Positions 11,106 to 23,491 of a stretch of DNA of 64,000 nt are shown here, piece after piece. Every line of letters begins with the position of its first letter. Within the stretch, counting starts at the first letter, position 1. A program made the translations under genes and the position numbers. The stretch is taken from NCBI GenBank assembly GCA_902702965.1, contig CACRXP010000172.1:170197-234196 (forward strand). The letters are read 5' to 3'. This stretch comes from Spirometra erinaceieuropaei. Its lineage: Eukaryota > Platyhelminthes > Cestoda > Diphyllobothriidea > Diphyllobothriidae. Below the pieces are notes generated by a model. That model ran no database searches. It had not been told where the DNA came from and saw nothing but the letters and a program-made list of their open reading frames with translations.

Positions 11106-11759
11106 CGACCGTACATATTACTAAAACTGGAACGATATATAGAATATTAGCATCACCCCCTGCGCCCTACTCCTACCACACAAAAATGCTACAACCCGAT
11201 TGGTGTCTTTAGGAGTTAGGACGATTTCACTTGAGTTTGCTGACAGTACACAACGCCAAAAGAGAATGAAGCTTGTTGAGCTTGCCGGATGGGGTATGGA
11301 CGGTAAGTTTGTCCCATGGTTTCGGTTTACAGCCCTTTTAAGTGACGGCTTAGCCACAACCAATCAACAGTTGCGGAGCAATTTCTTGTCTTAATCTCAG
11401 CACACTAGGTGCCTCGAAGACTGTCTTCCAAGATTCTAATTTATGGGACATCCCTCATGGCGAAGGGAATACCCGTCTGACCTAGGGTTAACAATTGACA
11501 GCAAGGACAGTAAGCTCGCCGGACTACCGGCGGCCCTTAAAATTTTCGTGCCCATTGAATTCGAGATCGTCAAATTTATGCCCGACTTAAGGAATATCCG
11601 GTCCCTGACAATGCTGGGGAACATCGGTGAATTTATGCACGGAATTATATAATATTCCTAAGAGTAGTCGAAACGAACCCGAGGCAACTCTGTGACACTT
11701 AGTTACGCTGCGATAAACCAGAGGGGGAGGAATTTTGCCTGGGTAAATTGGCTGAAGTA

Positions 11760-13250
11760 CAGTAGTTGACGTAGCGTATGAAATGTTAATCGAAATTCGG
11801 TATTGTGATTTCGGGCAGGAAGAAGCATTTAAATTAGTTGTAATATTGACTGTCATGCCGCCTGGTCCCACGATATTTCACTTTCGCCGGAATGTCGGGC
11901 GCCTGCCATAAATGTACTCAACAAAGTGACTAATTAAGTAGTATGCACAGTTACATTGATTTTCGATGTATTTGTATATCCAAACGTATTTTATGGAACG
12001 CAGGTGTAAAAATATCCTCCCGTGTATCCATTTTGTGGCAAACAACCCCTTAAAATTTTCTACTCGAGGAAACCGTATCTTTTAGTTATAAACAGCCTTT
12101 AATTCTCGAATAATTTTGAGTCCCACCTGCCTTTGCGCCCTCGCTCACGGTTTAAAAACTACAAACTGTATACTTCCTAGTCAAGGAAACCTTATATTCA
12201 TTTATGCTATTTAGAAAGCCCTACATAGAGCTCGAAAATGTAAGAAGTCGAGTTCGGCAAACGCACGCCTTCGATTATTCATCATCACTCATATATAAGC
12301 GGATGGGAGCACCATCCTGCCTGACCAAAGTTAGGTATGGAAAAGTCTATCTTTAGCGCAATTGTGGCTCACTTGGTTGACAGCGGCCATCGGTTAGGCG
12401 TCAACCAAGCATTCCCAGTCATCTATAAGGAGCCGGCGAGACACTCTACGTTCCTGCGTCAGCGGATACTTACGACAACAGATGCAGTGGCCTACGGTTA
12501 GCCAACCCTGTACTCGCATAAAGCATTTATCCAGGCTCTAGGGCTCCCCTGGCTCCGGCATGTGTGTTCACGCCTGCTGCCACGTCGCGTTACAACGACT
12601 AAACAGAGAGGTAGCTAATGTTCAGACACCATCCCCCTCCCCCTCCCTATGGCCATGACAGAACTGGTCTATAACCCTTGACCTCTGATCGCCCTCAACC
12701 CTCGTCCCCCCCCATACTTACCGTTCACTGGTTGTTTAAATTTCTGCTATTCTGCCCTCCCTTATATTACTGCGCAGGCCTGATGATGAGTAACCGAAAG
12801 CGTACGCTTGCCGAACTCGACTTTTTAAATGTTTACGCGGGTAGCACCGCTGAGCTCGTGAAGTGTCGCACGTTGTATGCTTCATAAGGGGCATTACTAG
12901 ACGATTACTTGGACAGACACTTCACTAACTCTTAAACCGAAAATTATTGTTCCTTCGAACATAAAAGGTGGAAAAGACGTATTAGTCGAAAAAAACACTA
13001 CAAAAAGGACATCTTTGTGCATGCTTTCTACAAAATATGTTTGACCTTATAAACGAAAAACATCCATTTTTAGTCAGTATCATTTGTACAGGAGGCTAAA
13101 AAGGGGCGCTTTAGAAAGCCTGCATCCTGCTGTGACGGATGCGGCAGCATAATGAATATTACAATACAACCCCACTTAAGTAATCCCTCCTAATCAAAAA
13201 AGGTTTTCCAGAATTTTGGCCGCTGGCTAGAACTTCCTAGTGTAGACCAG
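11760..13250. mobile_element. old foldback MITE copy, interrupted
   Basis: The left end starts CAGTAGTTGACGTAGCGTAT after TA (11758-11759). MITE arm sequence continues to about 12230 and the right arm resumes at about 12900-13220 (CTCCTAATCAAAAAAGG, GAATTTTGGC). The 12240-12890 insert shows no features I recognise. The right terminus is eroded. Confidence 0.55.
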
Positions 13251-13448
13251 ATGGAAGGTGCGTTGGGATAACAAAGCCTGTACGCATTGTCTGGCTGGCA
13301 CACACACATACAAAAGTAAACAGATCCAGAATGCTATGGAGATCGGGCTGGCCAAATATTATCCCTAAGACTGAGCAAAGTCGGTGTCCCTTTTGCAATA
13401 AACAGCGAGGACGCCCAGCTTCTGGATGCACACAGCCCTCCATTACTA

Positions 13449-14291
13449 CAGTAGATGTGCTAAAACATTAAATTCTAACCGAAATTCTGAAATGCATTTC
13501 CGACTCCAAAAGATTACTTCAGTAGAATTAAAATATCGATTACCATGCAACATAATCATAGGATATTTCAGTTACTTCGGGATGCCGGCTTTCAATTGAA
13601 CTTCCTTCCGGCTACCTTCAAAAAACTACGCTCTGCAAGGAATGACTACTTGCGTAGTATGAATTTTTCTCACTGACTCTCGATGCCCTTATAAATTCAG
13701 ATGCATCTCATATAAAACGTGCATAAACACACTTATTATTTTATTCATTTGTAGAAAATTACGTCTGCTTTCAATTTTACACTCAAGGGAAGGGTACAAC
13801 TCAGTTTTTTAAAAAACTTTTCCAATTCCCGAATAATTTTGAACTCGACCTGCTGTTACACTTGTACTCCGGGTTTCCAAACTACAAGCCGTATATTTTC
13901 CGCGTACGGGAAACCATACACTTCTCTACGGTATTCAGAGGAGACCATATAGGGTTCATAAAATTTAGCAGTGGATTTGAGCCATATTGTTAACTTTACA
14001 AGCCACATTGATAAATGCGGAGACATGACGTTTTACGAACGGCCATTTCACGGCATTAAAAAAATCTCACAATTAGAAGCTTTTTTAAAACTGAATTATA
14101 TCCTTCCTTTAAGTATAAAATTTGAAGGAGACGTAATTCTATATCAGATGAATAAAAGAACGAAATAACTGAAATATCATAGGATTATGCTGCATGGCGA
14201 TTAATACTAAAACCCTAATTAAGTAATCTTCTCGAATCGAAAGTGCCTTCTAGAATTTCGATTAACATTTCATGAGATAGCATATCTACCG
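13449..14291. mobile_element. old foldback MITE copy, both ends present
   Basis: It is flanked by TA at 13447-13448 and 14292-14293. The left end is CAGTAGATGTGCTAAAACAT and the right end reads TTCATGAGATAGCATATCTACCG. The two halves are inverted relative to each other. The length is 843 bases, and the copy is more diverged than those at 1126 and 23492. Confidence 0.75.
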
Positions 14292-14360
14292 TAGCATCCA
14301 CACAGAGCCCAAGTTTTATATTCCTCGGAGAAATAAGCAGGCTACTTTTGAAGTAAAAAG

Positions 14361-14770
14361 GGTAAGATGTGGTTTGGTAGCCCCACCTGATGGACTCAAT
14401 ACTGTTGGGGTCGGGGTTAAGGGTTAGGGTCGAGGGTTTGGGGTTATGGTTAGGGGTTGCGGTTTAGGGTTAGGGGTGATGGTTAAGAGAAGGGTTAGGG
14501 TTTAGGGTCAAAAGTTATAGTTAGGGGTTAGGGTTTAAGATTAGGGGTTATACTCAGGGGTTATGGTTACGGGTTGGGGCAACTATTTACCAACCACCCA
14601 AAGTACAACCGCGCATTCCAAATAGTTTTTCTTTTGCATACAATCACTTGACCTCGTCGCCTGTGCGTTGTCCGACCCCATCTGTAAAAGCCCCTATCAC
14701 CACTCAGTCCCGTATTAAAGGTGACTGGGGTTTGCTTACTTCGGGTGGGGCTATATAACCACATCCGGCT
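14361..14770 (+). mobile_element. telomere-tract inverted-repeat element, copy 1
   Basis: The TIRs read GATGTGGTTTGGTAGCCCCA at the left and GGTGGGGCTATATAACCACATC at the right in inverted orientation. Between them is a degenerate TTAGGG tract (14400-14580) and a conserved block including ACCTCGTCGCCTGTGCGTT and GTGACTGGGGTTTGCTTACT. Related copies lie at 19452, 31448, 31849 and 56076. There is no coding capacity, so it is a non-autonomous element. Confidence 0.8.
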
Positions 14771-16089
14771 GTAAGAAGTCAGCCCTAAACAGCCTTTGTT
14801 AACCAATACTACTCAATCGCAGTTGCATGCTACAGATACAGGAAGATTACGCTTATCTAGTGGTAAAATGTGTGCCACTCTGTGTGCGTCGTAAAAGACA
14901 CACGTGCAGCATTAATCGAAGTGCACGACACGTGGCTCGAATTAGCAGACTATGCGGTAGGGCAGGGGAATTAGTTCTCCCCCCCCCCCTCCGTATTACA
15001 GGTGGCTTTTCGGTAGATTTCAGGAGGAGGGGGGTTAGGATTGTGGGAGTGAGTGCTTGAATTAAAATTAGGCCACAGGTCCTCCACCACCTTTAAATTA
15101 GCGCAAGGTTGCTTATAATGCGGGAAGGGGTGCGTATCAATGCCAGTGCCCTACTGAGAATGCTTTCAAACAGAACAAATCTTGAGGAGTATGGGACTCG
15201 TGTAGACTTGTCACGTGAAGAAGTGGCTGTTTCAGAAGAGCATGCTGAATCTATTTGCTAGTTCTTCATCGAAATTATCGAATAACCATGCACTGAAGTG
15301 GGAGCGCCATACGCTCTCAAGCTCACTGTCGATTCTTCTGTAAAACTTGGAGTTTGGACACGACAAATTCGGTGGAGGAAACGTGTGGTGTTCACGCGCA
15401 TCAAATCTTGCAATGAGTAGGCCGTATGATGCCCCTAAAAACTCCTTTTAACGCGCTTTCACCACAGGTTCTTTGGTGATTCTAGCTTCTTGAATGATGA
15501 AATTTCCCGTGGGATAATTTGAGCTACGACAGAAATCACGTGGGTTGTTGGAAACTCTCCCTTCCCGCTCTGCCTTATACAGCAAGGGCGGAAAATTTGC
15601 AAAACGCATGCCTTAGCAAGACAATTTCTGTGCGAAACACACACTACTGTTAATTCAGAAGATTCAAGGAGGCACCTTTTCCACAGAATCTGGTAATTTC
15701 TAGCTTATAATGTGGCCTACAAAGTAGGGCCGAATGTTCGAAATCCAGTTTTAACGCCTGAACTCTAGATTCCTTCAGCATTTCCAGATTAAATTATAAG
15801 CTGAGCCCTATTCTCTCCTCAGAAAGTGCTAAACGAACATAAAGTTACTCCCCTAGGACAGACCTTTCCAAACCCAATTCGAAAGCTGATCTGAGCACAT
15901 GAAGCTGCATGATTCACTATCCGCATGCTACTGACTGCTGACTTGAAATTTGCGAATATTACATGGTTAATCCGAGTCTGAAAAGGTTCCTCCCGAGGAA
16001 GTTATCCCCAGTTACTGTATTTATTTCTAAGGAGATAAAAAGTTGACATTTCGAAATGGAGTAAACACCACCAGAAAGCATGCGTGAGA

Positions 16090-16185
16090 AACGCTGGCGG
16101 ATGCACTGATGAGCCGAACGCTTCGCAGCTGTGTCATGCAACGGTAAAAGATCGGTTTAACACATGTCTGGGCCTTTAGTTAGCA
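16090..16185 (+). ncRNA. hammerhead-like ribozyme repeat, copy 1 (decayed)
   Basis: It contains CTGATGAG at 16106-16113, a distal hairpin region GCAGCTGTGTCATGCA, and ACATGTC followed by TGGGCCTTTAG. The GAAAC box has changed to GGTTTAAC, so this copy is probably inactive. It belongs with the copies at 24511, 39230 and 57431. Confidence 0.45.
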
Positions 16186-17294
16186 AACCAGCTGTCAGGA
16201 GGATGAATGAGTCAACGTCTGAAAATGATAAATGCTAATTTGAAAACTGGATTAAATTCCAGAAGCCACATTAACGAAGTCAGGTTGCCCAACGATGTGG
16301 CGAAGTCCCGCCGGTGGCGCCCTAAACTCGCAGCAGATTGGAAAATGATGTGTCTGGAATTTTGATTAGTATATCTGGTAGGAGTGTGTTGAAGTACTTT
16401 TGCCATGCACAGAACTGAAGGCTTCGCCATCCCCTATTTCCGATGTCTCGCAGGGTTAATAAGAAATCATATAATCGAGGAAAAAAAGTGACCTCTTACA
16501 GCAGATGTGTATGGAATTGCATCTCATTAATGCTGAGTATTTGTAAAACCAAGCACCCAATGTGGAGTTGCCTTAAAATTAAAATAAACGGGGACCTTTC
16601 GACTAGATCTGTGCACAGCCAGATATCTTCAGCTTACTAAAGCCTGCATATGAGATACGTCGGGGGGAGGGCAAAATTGATAGACTGACGAGGACAGTAA
16701 TCACTCTAAGCTAGGGAGCCAGCCCAGAGCGTTAAGAGGAAACGGAAAGCCTTCGGTCTGTCTCTCGATAAAACCGGACTCTACCAACCACCCCCTTAAC
16801 GTGTCACTGTTTCAGCTATATTTCTTCACTTCTATCAATACCTCACTGGCTCTCTAGGCAATCCGGAAGAACCAAGGGAAATTGCTTTCTGGAAACCTGA
16901 GAAATTGCAAAAACTCAGCCTCCCGAAAAAGGTAAATAAACTACAGAGCGTTGTCTTACTTCGCATGCCAACTTTAATCAGGAATAAGTTTCCTGAAGAA
17001 TATATAAGTCAAATCAAATTGTGTTGGTTGATTCTACCAATCAGTAAGCGAGTAAAACTGGGAAAATAAGTGAAAAAATAGTAGATTACTTGTGCGTGGG
17101 GAAAAGCCGCTGTCAAATGGCAGCATGTAACAGCTGTGACCATTTTTCACGCTTAGCAGCCAGAAGTTGCCCTTTTCGATCTGGAAGCACCAACAAAAAG
17201 CTGCGGCCAATCTTTCCAGACAAATAACTGACGCCTACACCTACTAGGTGGCTAACAGCAATTATGCGAGGTGTTTTTTGGCCTCAAAGGATTA

Positions 17295-17830
17295 TTTAGA
17301 TGGCCTCGTAGTGCTGATAATCCGTAAAAACGACGCCTGATAAAATGGCAGTTTAAGTCGTCTGCACTTTCGCACTGATTCTCGACGCCCTTATTGACTC
17401 AACCATACGAGTACGATAATATCCCTTCTTGTATTCATTTTGTAGTGAACTACGACTTCTTCAAAACTCTTGCCGCAAGACAGCCCCCTTAAGTTTTAAA
17501 GTTTTTCGCTTGTCGAGTAATTTTGAACCGGACCTGCCTTTGCACTCACATTCAAGGATTTAAACCCACGAACTGCACACTTTCCACTTGACAAAAATCA
17601 CACATTCCTTCATGCTATCAGAAAATTACCACACAGGGTTCATAAAATTTTGCAATGTGGACCACGCTCTATACTTCATATGGAGCGCTAATAAAAGAAC
17701 CGACATGACATCCTACTGTGGCTGAGATCTCCACGCTGATCAATTTTGCAAGTCCGCCTAAGTAATTCTTTTTAAATGAAGACATATTTCAGAATTTCGG
17801 CTAGTAGTTCATGCGTTGCGTCAACCTACT
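17295..17830. mobile_element. old foldback MITE copy, left end lost
   Basis: Internal arm motifs are recognisable (TTTCGCACTGATTCTCGACG, GGGTTCATAAAATTTTGCAA). The right end ends CCTACTG before TA at 17831-17832. The left terminus is missing. Confidence 0.55.
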
Positions 17831-18290
17831 GTAATAGTAATCGGATTACCAACCGCATTCACCGTTTTCTGGAGGTGCAAGAAAAGCTGGTGCAAGGGTA
17901 TGTGGTTTATGACCGAGGTGACTTACTCCTCAACTGCGCTTAACGAAAATAACTGACCGTATTTTCTTGCATGCGCCAGAGACAGATGTAAAAAGAGCTC
18001 GCTGAGGCTGTTGCGTGAGGGTAGTCAGAATGTTTTGAGGCAGTCATCGGTGTAAAAATACGACAATTAAATACCTTTTTGACAGGGCCTGCAAAGGGGC
18101 ATTGAATTCATTTACTATTATCATTAAATGGTAAAATATTGTCCCCCTTTAAATGGTGACAATATGAAGAATCAAAATTTGTGATACCACAAAGTTCTTA
18201 GCTGTTTAGCTCTTTTGCTCAACACAAATGCTTCCCGGTGTAAGTAAACCTCGCCAAAACCGATCTAATCGCATTGCGGAGGGGGGACCT

Positions 18291-18315
18291 CTTTCCCTCT
18301 CTCTCTCTCTTTCAC
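18291..18315. repeat. (CT)n simple repeat beside a PDE4 donor site
   Basis: CTCTCTCTCTCTCTCTTTCA lies 12-35 bases inside the intron after the 18328 donor. Confidence 0.9.
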
Positions 18316-18327
18316 ACACTCTCTTAC

Positions 18328-18882
18328 CTCAGTCAGTTCTTCGGGATGCTCAGGCACCACGCCGTAGGGAGGTGGTAGTTCCGAGGTCTCTGGAATGGCA
18401 CAAATCTGTTCCATTTTCGCCACATCTACTCCCACCCCAGTGATGCTACCGCTCACACCGAGGATGCTGTGCATTGCGGAGTCCGTAGTGGAAGCGGTCG
18501 CCGACGTCTGCAGGGGAACCGTCACGCTGAAGGGCCGTGCACCCAGCACAACCACGGTCTTTTGGGAGTCCTCCGCGGCGTTAGCGGAAGTCCCACTAGA
18601 GGGGCTGCCTGCGCCTCCACCGCCTCTAGAGCTACCCACCCTCACCAGCAGGGAAGTAGGCACCATTCGTCGAACTTTCTCGGCGGTGAGGGTGTTCTGC
18701 ACGGACTTTTCGTTGGGCTGGGAGACGTTGTTGTTGTTATTGCTGCTGTCAGATGGGGCTGGCGGCGCCTGTTCGGACTCGTCCTGGTCCAGGAAGGTGG
18801 AACAGATGTAGTCGGAAATTTGGGAGCTGATTTTATCCCCGTCTAGTATCTGGTTCAGCTCCTTGTTGAGCAACTTCTTGAA
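18328..18882 (-). CDS. PDE4 exon: end of UCR2 and long linker
   Basis: The exon is 555 bases, 185 codons, phase 0 at both ends (acceptor TTTCAG, donor GTAAGAG on the minus strand). It begins FKKLLNKELNQILDGDKISS then QISDYICSTFLDQDE, matching UCR2 of PDE4 ([32 protein letters not shown]), the autoinhibitory helix that folds over the catalytic site. Around 130 residues of low-complexity linker follow (NNNNN, GGGGAG, Ser/Thr- and Pro-rich), much longer than the corresponding vertebrate linker. It ends YGVVPEHPEELTE, which aligns with FGVNTENEDHLAK at the entrance to the catalytic domain. Open frames on the other strand here are shadows of this exon. Confidence 0.93.
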
Positions 18883-19451
18883 CTGAAAGCGAGCGGGAAA
18901 AAATGCGATAGCATACTGAAACAGGGTTTGAACAAAACAATCGCCGAAAAGAATCCAACCACTGTCTTATTACTGCATGATAGTCATGCGCAGCCTGATG
19001 GGTGACCGCCTCTGTTTACTATCACTGTTAGTCCATACGGAGCTTGTTTGCTCGGGCAAACGAAGTAAGCAGGCTGCCGTCTACTGCTGTGTAAATAAAT
19101 GGAAAAGTTGAGAAAATGCAAGGTTCTCTGGGCAGGTGAGACTTTTGTCACTTAATTTTTGAAGGTCTATCCGCTGGCTCGTCGCCTGACCTATGCAGAG
19201 GGCAAATAGGGCACTCTTTTCGAGGGCCCTCTGACGAAAGTCTCTGTGATTGGTTCATAATTTCAGTCAGGAAATTTGAAGCAGGGAGCCATTTGAAATG
19301 GAGAGGTGACTCTTTCCTTTCCATCCATCCATCCATGGATGTTAATCGCGACAATATGCAATTCTTTAAAATAGGGATCTGTCCTAATTTCCGATCTGAG
19401 CACTTAGGAAAGGTTGATTTGTGCTTTTTTACAAATACTATTTTTAAAACG

Positions 19452-19775
19452 GTCATATGTGGTTATGTAGCCCCACCTGAAGCAAGCAAACTCCAACCAC
19501 CTGTAATACGGGACCGGTGATAATAGGGGCTTTTACAGGTAGGACCGGGGAACGCACAGGCGACGAGGTCAAATGGTTGTATAAAACAGAAAAACTATTG
19601 GAAATGCGCGATTGTACTTTGAGTGGTTGAGAAATAATTGCCCTAACTCCTAATTATAACCCCTAACTCTAACCCCTAACGTTAACCCATAACCATAACC
19701 CCTAAACCTAATTCCTAACCTCAACCCTAACGGTATTGTGTCCATCAGGTGGGACTACATAATCATATCTAACCT
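19452..19775 (-). mobile_element. telomere-tract inverted-repeat element, copy 2
   Basis: It starts ATATGTGGTTATGTAGCCCC and ends CAGGTGGGACTACATAATCATATC. The telomere-like tract (19640-19730) reads CCCTAA-type, so relative to copy 1 the element is inverted. The conserved internal block ACCGGTGATAATAGGGGCTT is the reverse complement of that in copy 1. Confidence 0.8.
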
Positions 19776-20728
19776 TGGAATTTTCTTACTGAAAGGTTTT
19801 ATTACTTACCAAAATCGCATGTTATCCATCTTTCTTTTCCGTATCGCAATTAGCCCGATACTACACAAACGGACGTGCATTACAGCCTAGGCAAGAATCG
19901 CAGATTACATTTCAAGACTGGTGCGTGTAGAAATAATGTTTTCGTCTTAATTTCGTCGAATATTCAAATAATAAATTAGCGCCTAAGGATATTTTGTACG
20001 AGAGACGATCTTTTTCCCAGAGCACCTGAAGTATTGCCTCTTAGAAAATGTCAACTTAGCAGCTAATGAGGAGTAAGTGGATATTTCGGGCGCGATATCT
20101 TATTGTGCAACTGATTTGGTTTACACTTCGATTATCTGTTCCCTTTCTGATGCCGCGCTGAACTATTTCAGATCTTTAAACATCAAAGGGCTGATAAACC
20201 GGCATCCACTTCAGGGAGATAATTTTGTGGGACGCGCATGTTGCCAGCTGTTGCGATGTTGAATAAGTAAACGTCGGCGTCTACAGCATGCCTCATAAAG
20301 GACCCCCATCTCACAGACATGTGGCATAAAGACCACCTAGCGTGGGATGCCAAGGGCGACATCAAAAGTGCATTAGCCGACTGGATAAAAGTCGGAATAT
20401 GTTGAGGCATCCTGCCTTTGTTGGCGTTTAGTGCCCTGGACTGATTGGGGAAAGTTTACCTCGGCTGTCATTCTGCAGACGCGTGCACTGTTGTACCGGA
20501 GAAAAAAACGCGCCTATGCAGAAACGTTAGCCAGCCTTGGATCCTGCCCGAGTTTCCCCCCTAAACTAGGTTACTTTAGAAGAAGCCCAGACTGGACTGG
20601 ACTGTCTTGAGGCGCGCTAACTAGAAGCCCTGGAGCTGTTTAGGCACGGTGAAGCCATGACTGTCTGCAGACATCTGCACAGCGAGTCTGTCGGACAGAG
20701 CTAAAGTGAGAAAGATGGAACGATCGAA

Positions 20729-20750
20729 GGAGAGAGAGAGAGAGAGAGAG
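20729..20750. repeat. (AG)n simple repeat
   Basis: GGAGAGAGAGAGAGAGAGAG is a dinucleotide tract of about ten units with no associated gene. Confidence 0.9.
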
Positions 20751-20838
20751 CAGGAGAGCTGGAATGATCCACCAACTTCGTCCTTGGTTTGCCACTCCCC
20801 ACATTTTTTTTGTTCACTGAGGGCGAAAGCGATTTGCG

Positions 20839-20923
20839 CCTTTGATTGGTCACGTGGTGACGCGGACGCTACTATCGCGTCCACATCGGCATGCCAACGC
20901 CCGATCGGCCGACCAATCAAAGG
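20839..20923. repeat. short inverted repeat with CCAAT-like arms
   Basis: CCTTTGATTGGTC at 20839-20851 is mirrored exactly by GACCAATCAAAGG at 20911-20923, with a 59-base spacer that also holds CGATCGGCCG. It may form a hairpin. Each arm contains ATTGG/CCAAT, but no transcription unit is evident nearby. Confidence 0.7.
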
Positions 20924-22151
20924 ACAGGGAAAGCAGACGACTGTATGTTGGGAACTTTTGGGTAAAAAAACACCCGATCGACAGCGAAAGTTGTGTGGGT
21001 GAGACGTGGAAATATGCCACGCCTCAGTGCGCGCAGGCCTGACCGTGGGGCGGAGACGTGAAATTCGACGTTACAGTGGCCTAAATTACACACTGGCGAC
21101 TGAGTGTCGGTTTGCACTGAAATACGGGGATCTCACAACTACCGTAGGCAGTATAGTCATCCATGCTTGGTCTATACTACAAGTGTGTGAACGTTGTCTT
21201 GTCGACTAGTCGCCTGGACAAGTGAGAGTCCGTAAATTGAAAGCTTACTAAGGGAAAAGTGGCTAAATTTACGCATAAAGATCTGCGCTTGTTGGCTGCT
21301 TCGAGCCGCTCAGCTTTTGAGTACTTTGTCACAACAAAACGTTTACTTAGGGTCAGATATCGAGTCGGATGGGCAAATTTGACGGGAACAAGTAGAGGAG
21401 AAGGATCATAACAAACAGTAAACAGGAAGTCCTCGTTACTGCCACAGTCGTAGTAACCGCGCAAGTAGGTGTCACGTACACAAGAGACGGTGGGTAATTG
21501 TGGTAATGCCCTTCCGAAAACTGTCAAGAATTAGGTACCAGTAAACAACGAACGGGGGGAGGCTAGGTTGAAGAATAGATCATTACATCTGTTCTGCAAA
21601 TCTACCCACCAACCCTCAAACACAAATTCTTGGTAAGTCATCGTCGAAATCTCTAAGAAGAGCATAAGTTCGGGAGCTGATAATGTCAAATTAGTCGTTG
21701 GAAATCGAGTGACCTGCCTCTTTGTTCAGAGGCAAGTCTGGTGGGATGGCACCAGTGGCGAAACCTCTGATCTCTCCGACCCCCCCCCCACTCCCTAACA
21801 AAACTAAATTTCCGGTCGGTGACTAGTTTTGCGGGATGGTTCTAGGTATTTCGATTAATATGAGGACCTTAGAGACTTCAGTGGTCTTGCTCTCTAGTGC
21901 AAAACAGAGCGAGCGGCCTTTCTTCGTAGTCAGCACAATCAAGCTTGCTTGGGTTTACGAGGTAGGCTTGCAGGTAAGGGAAGTTTCCTCACCACAATAT
22001 GCTGGACAAAGTATGGGATATCGCCTGAAATCCTGAGGAGGCAGGTGGTTAATTATTGCACAGATTTCCGGATGGTTAACACCTCTACTTGTCACCTGTG
22101 TCCTGAGAGCAGACGACCAGCTTGCAGAGCCAGAGGTAACGCACCGAAATA

Positions 22152-22625
22152 CAGCTTCTGGCCTATCTCATGAGATCTTGGTAGAAGTTCTGAAATGCGC
22201 TTTTGTCTAGAAAGGATTACTTCGGTGGCATTTTGTGCATCACGTCAGGATTTCGGTTTTTAAATGCGCTCAAATTAGGTCGCCTGCAAAAAACCATACG
22301 TGGAAAAAAGCACCCACTTAGGCAGTATGATTTTTTCCAATTGATTTGCGGTGTCCTCGTAAATTCGGATACATATTCTAGAAAACCTGCACAACAATAT
22401 TCGTTCTCGCAGTTGCGCAGTAGCAAATGATTTCTTCATAAATGGTTATGCTTGAAAAAAGGGTAAATTTCACTTTCAAAGAGCTTTTGAGTCCGTAAAG
22501 GGTCCATTTAAATGGTGCCGTATCTGTACGTTTACTAGTGTTGTTTATAAAATATGCAACATGTTCCACGTCTATTACAAAATTTTACGCACGATTGTGT
22601 CTACATGTAAAATGTACAGGATGCA
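22152..22625. mobile_element. old foldback MITE, left half
   Basis: After TA (22150-22151) it begins CAGCTTCTGGCCTATCTCAT, followed by the arm sequence GAAATGCGCTTTTGTCTAGA and AAGGATTACTTCGG. The right half is missing. Confidence 0.6.
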
Positions 22626-22639
22626 GTTTGGGAATCCTA

Positions 22640-22725
22640 AACGCATGTGCAGCTGTAGGCGGGGTTCTGGTCTAAACTGCTGGTCAGAGTTATGATTGAC
22701 TGAATGAAGGCAAAATAAGCCTGAA
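22640..22725 (+). repeat. dispersed repeat E (GGTCAGGGTTATGGTTGGCT type)
   Basis: CTGGTCAGAGTTATGATTGA then CTGAATGAAGGCAAAATAAGCC matches the right edge of the window (63885-64000), which reads GGTCAGGGTTATGGTTGGCT and GAATGAAGGCAAACAAGCCC. A third related stretch is at 22945-23020 (CCAACTGCGCCAGGTG..GTGTGCATGCTTGTGTTTC). Confidence 0.6.
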
Positions 22726-23087
22726 ACAGAACGGTATCAATCTGCCCACACTCTCTGCCGTCCCTCCTCCTTGCTAATTATGACTTGACTGACTTCGGCC
22801 TGTTAATGACCTTTGCCACCCATACAGAACTTGTTTGCTTCGTGAAGCCAATAGATCGGTGTGCGCCCATTAAAGCGAAAGAGAATGACAAGTGGCTAGG
22901 CACTGATGAACTTCGATTCGATGGAGTGCTTATGACCCATCTGGTTGACCCCAGTAGGGGACCAACTGCGCCAGGTGTGTCCGTGTGCATGCTTGTGTTT
23001 CTGATCTCAGCCGTCATCAGACGTAACCTGATCGGTGGGCGCTCACTGTCATAAATGACATTCCCGATCACAACCGACAGGACAACG

Positions 23088-23345
23088 GGTCCGTGGCTCA
23101 ATGGTAGAGCGTCAAACTCCATGACCAAAGATCCCGGGTTCGAATCTCAAGTGATCCACACTTGGGGTTGGGTATGACTGGCTGACTACGGCTAATAAGC
23201 CAGAAATGGCCATTCCGGTCTCCCTTGTCTTTGTCGGCACCACAGTAGCCAATTGTCTTCGACTGGGGTTGGGTGTGGATGGCTGATGACGCCAATGAGC
23301 CAGAAATGGCCATCCCAGTCTCCCTCGCCCTTCCTAATAACGTTC
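23088..23345 (+). repeat. tRNA-derived SINE-like repeat, plus copy
   Basis: The head is tRNA-like: GGTCCGTGGCTCAATGGTAG then AGCG (A box) and GGGTTCGAATCTC (B box, 23136-23148). It is followed by the family tail GGGGTTGGGTATGACTGGCT..CCAGAAATGGCCATTCCGGT..CCCTTGTCTTTGTCGGCA. The tail appears twice in a row (23162-23235 and 23258-23335). Copies sit near 37131-37466 and 59993-60470. It would be transcribed by RNA polymerase III if active. Confidence 0.75.
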
Positions 23346-23491
23346 CTCCGCCTACATATGTATGAATGCTTATGTATATGTAGATCAGAGGTGGAGTGCA
23401 ATCGGAATATATATATAATGAAAAAAGGGGAGTTATTCGGAAAAATTAATTTCTACTCGATATTTTGGAAATCTCTCCCTTTTTACATATA

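Larger units (their letters stand above)
9898..18327 (-). other. PDE4 intron, 8.4 kb, filled with mobile elements
   Basis: Contents by position: tRNA-like repeat (10160), family C (10893), MITE copies (11760-13250, 13449-14291, 17295-17830), a telomere-tract inverted-repeat element (14361-14770) and a hammerhead-like repeat (16090). The parts in between, for example 14800-16050 and 16200-17290, show no coding or RNA signal I can support. Confidence 0.75.

Noticed and set aside
18395..18846. Long plus-strand frames of 138 and 125 codons
   Set aside because: They are antisense shadows of the GC-rich PDE4 linker exon.
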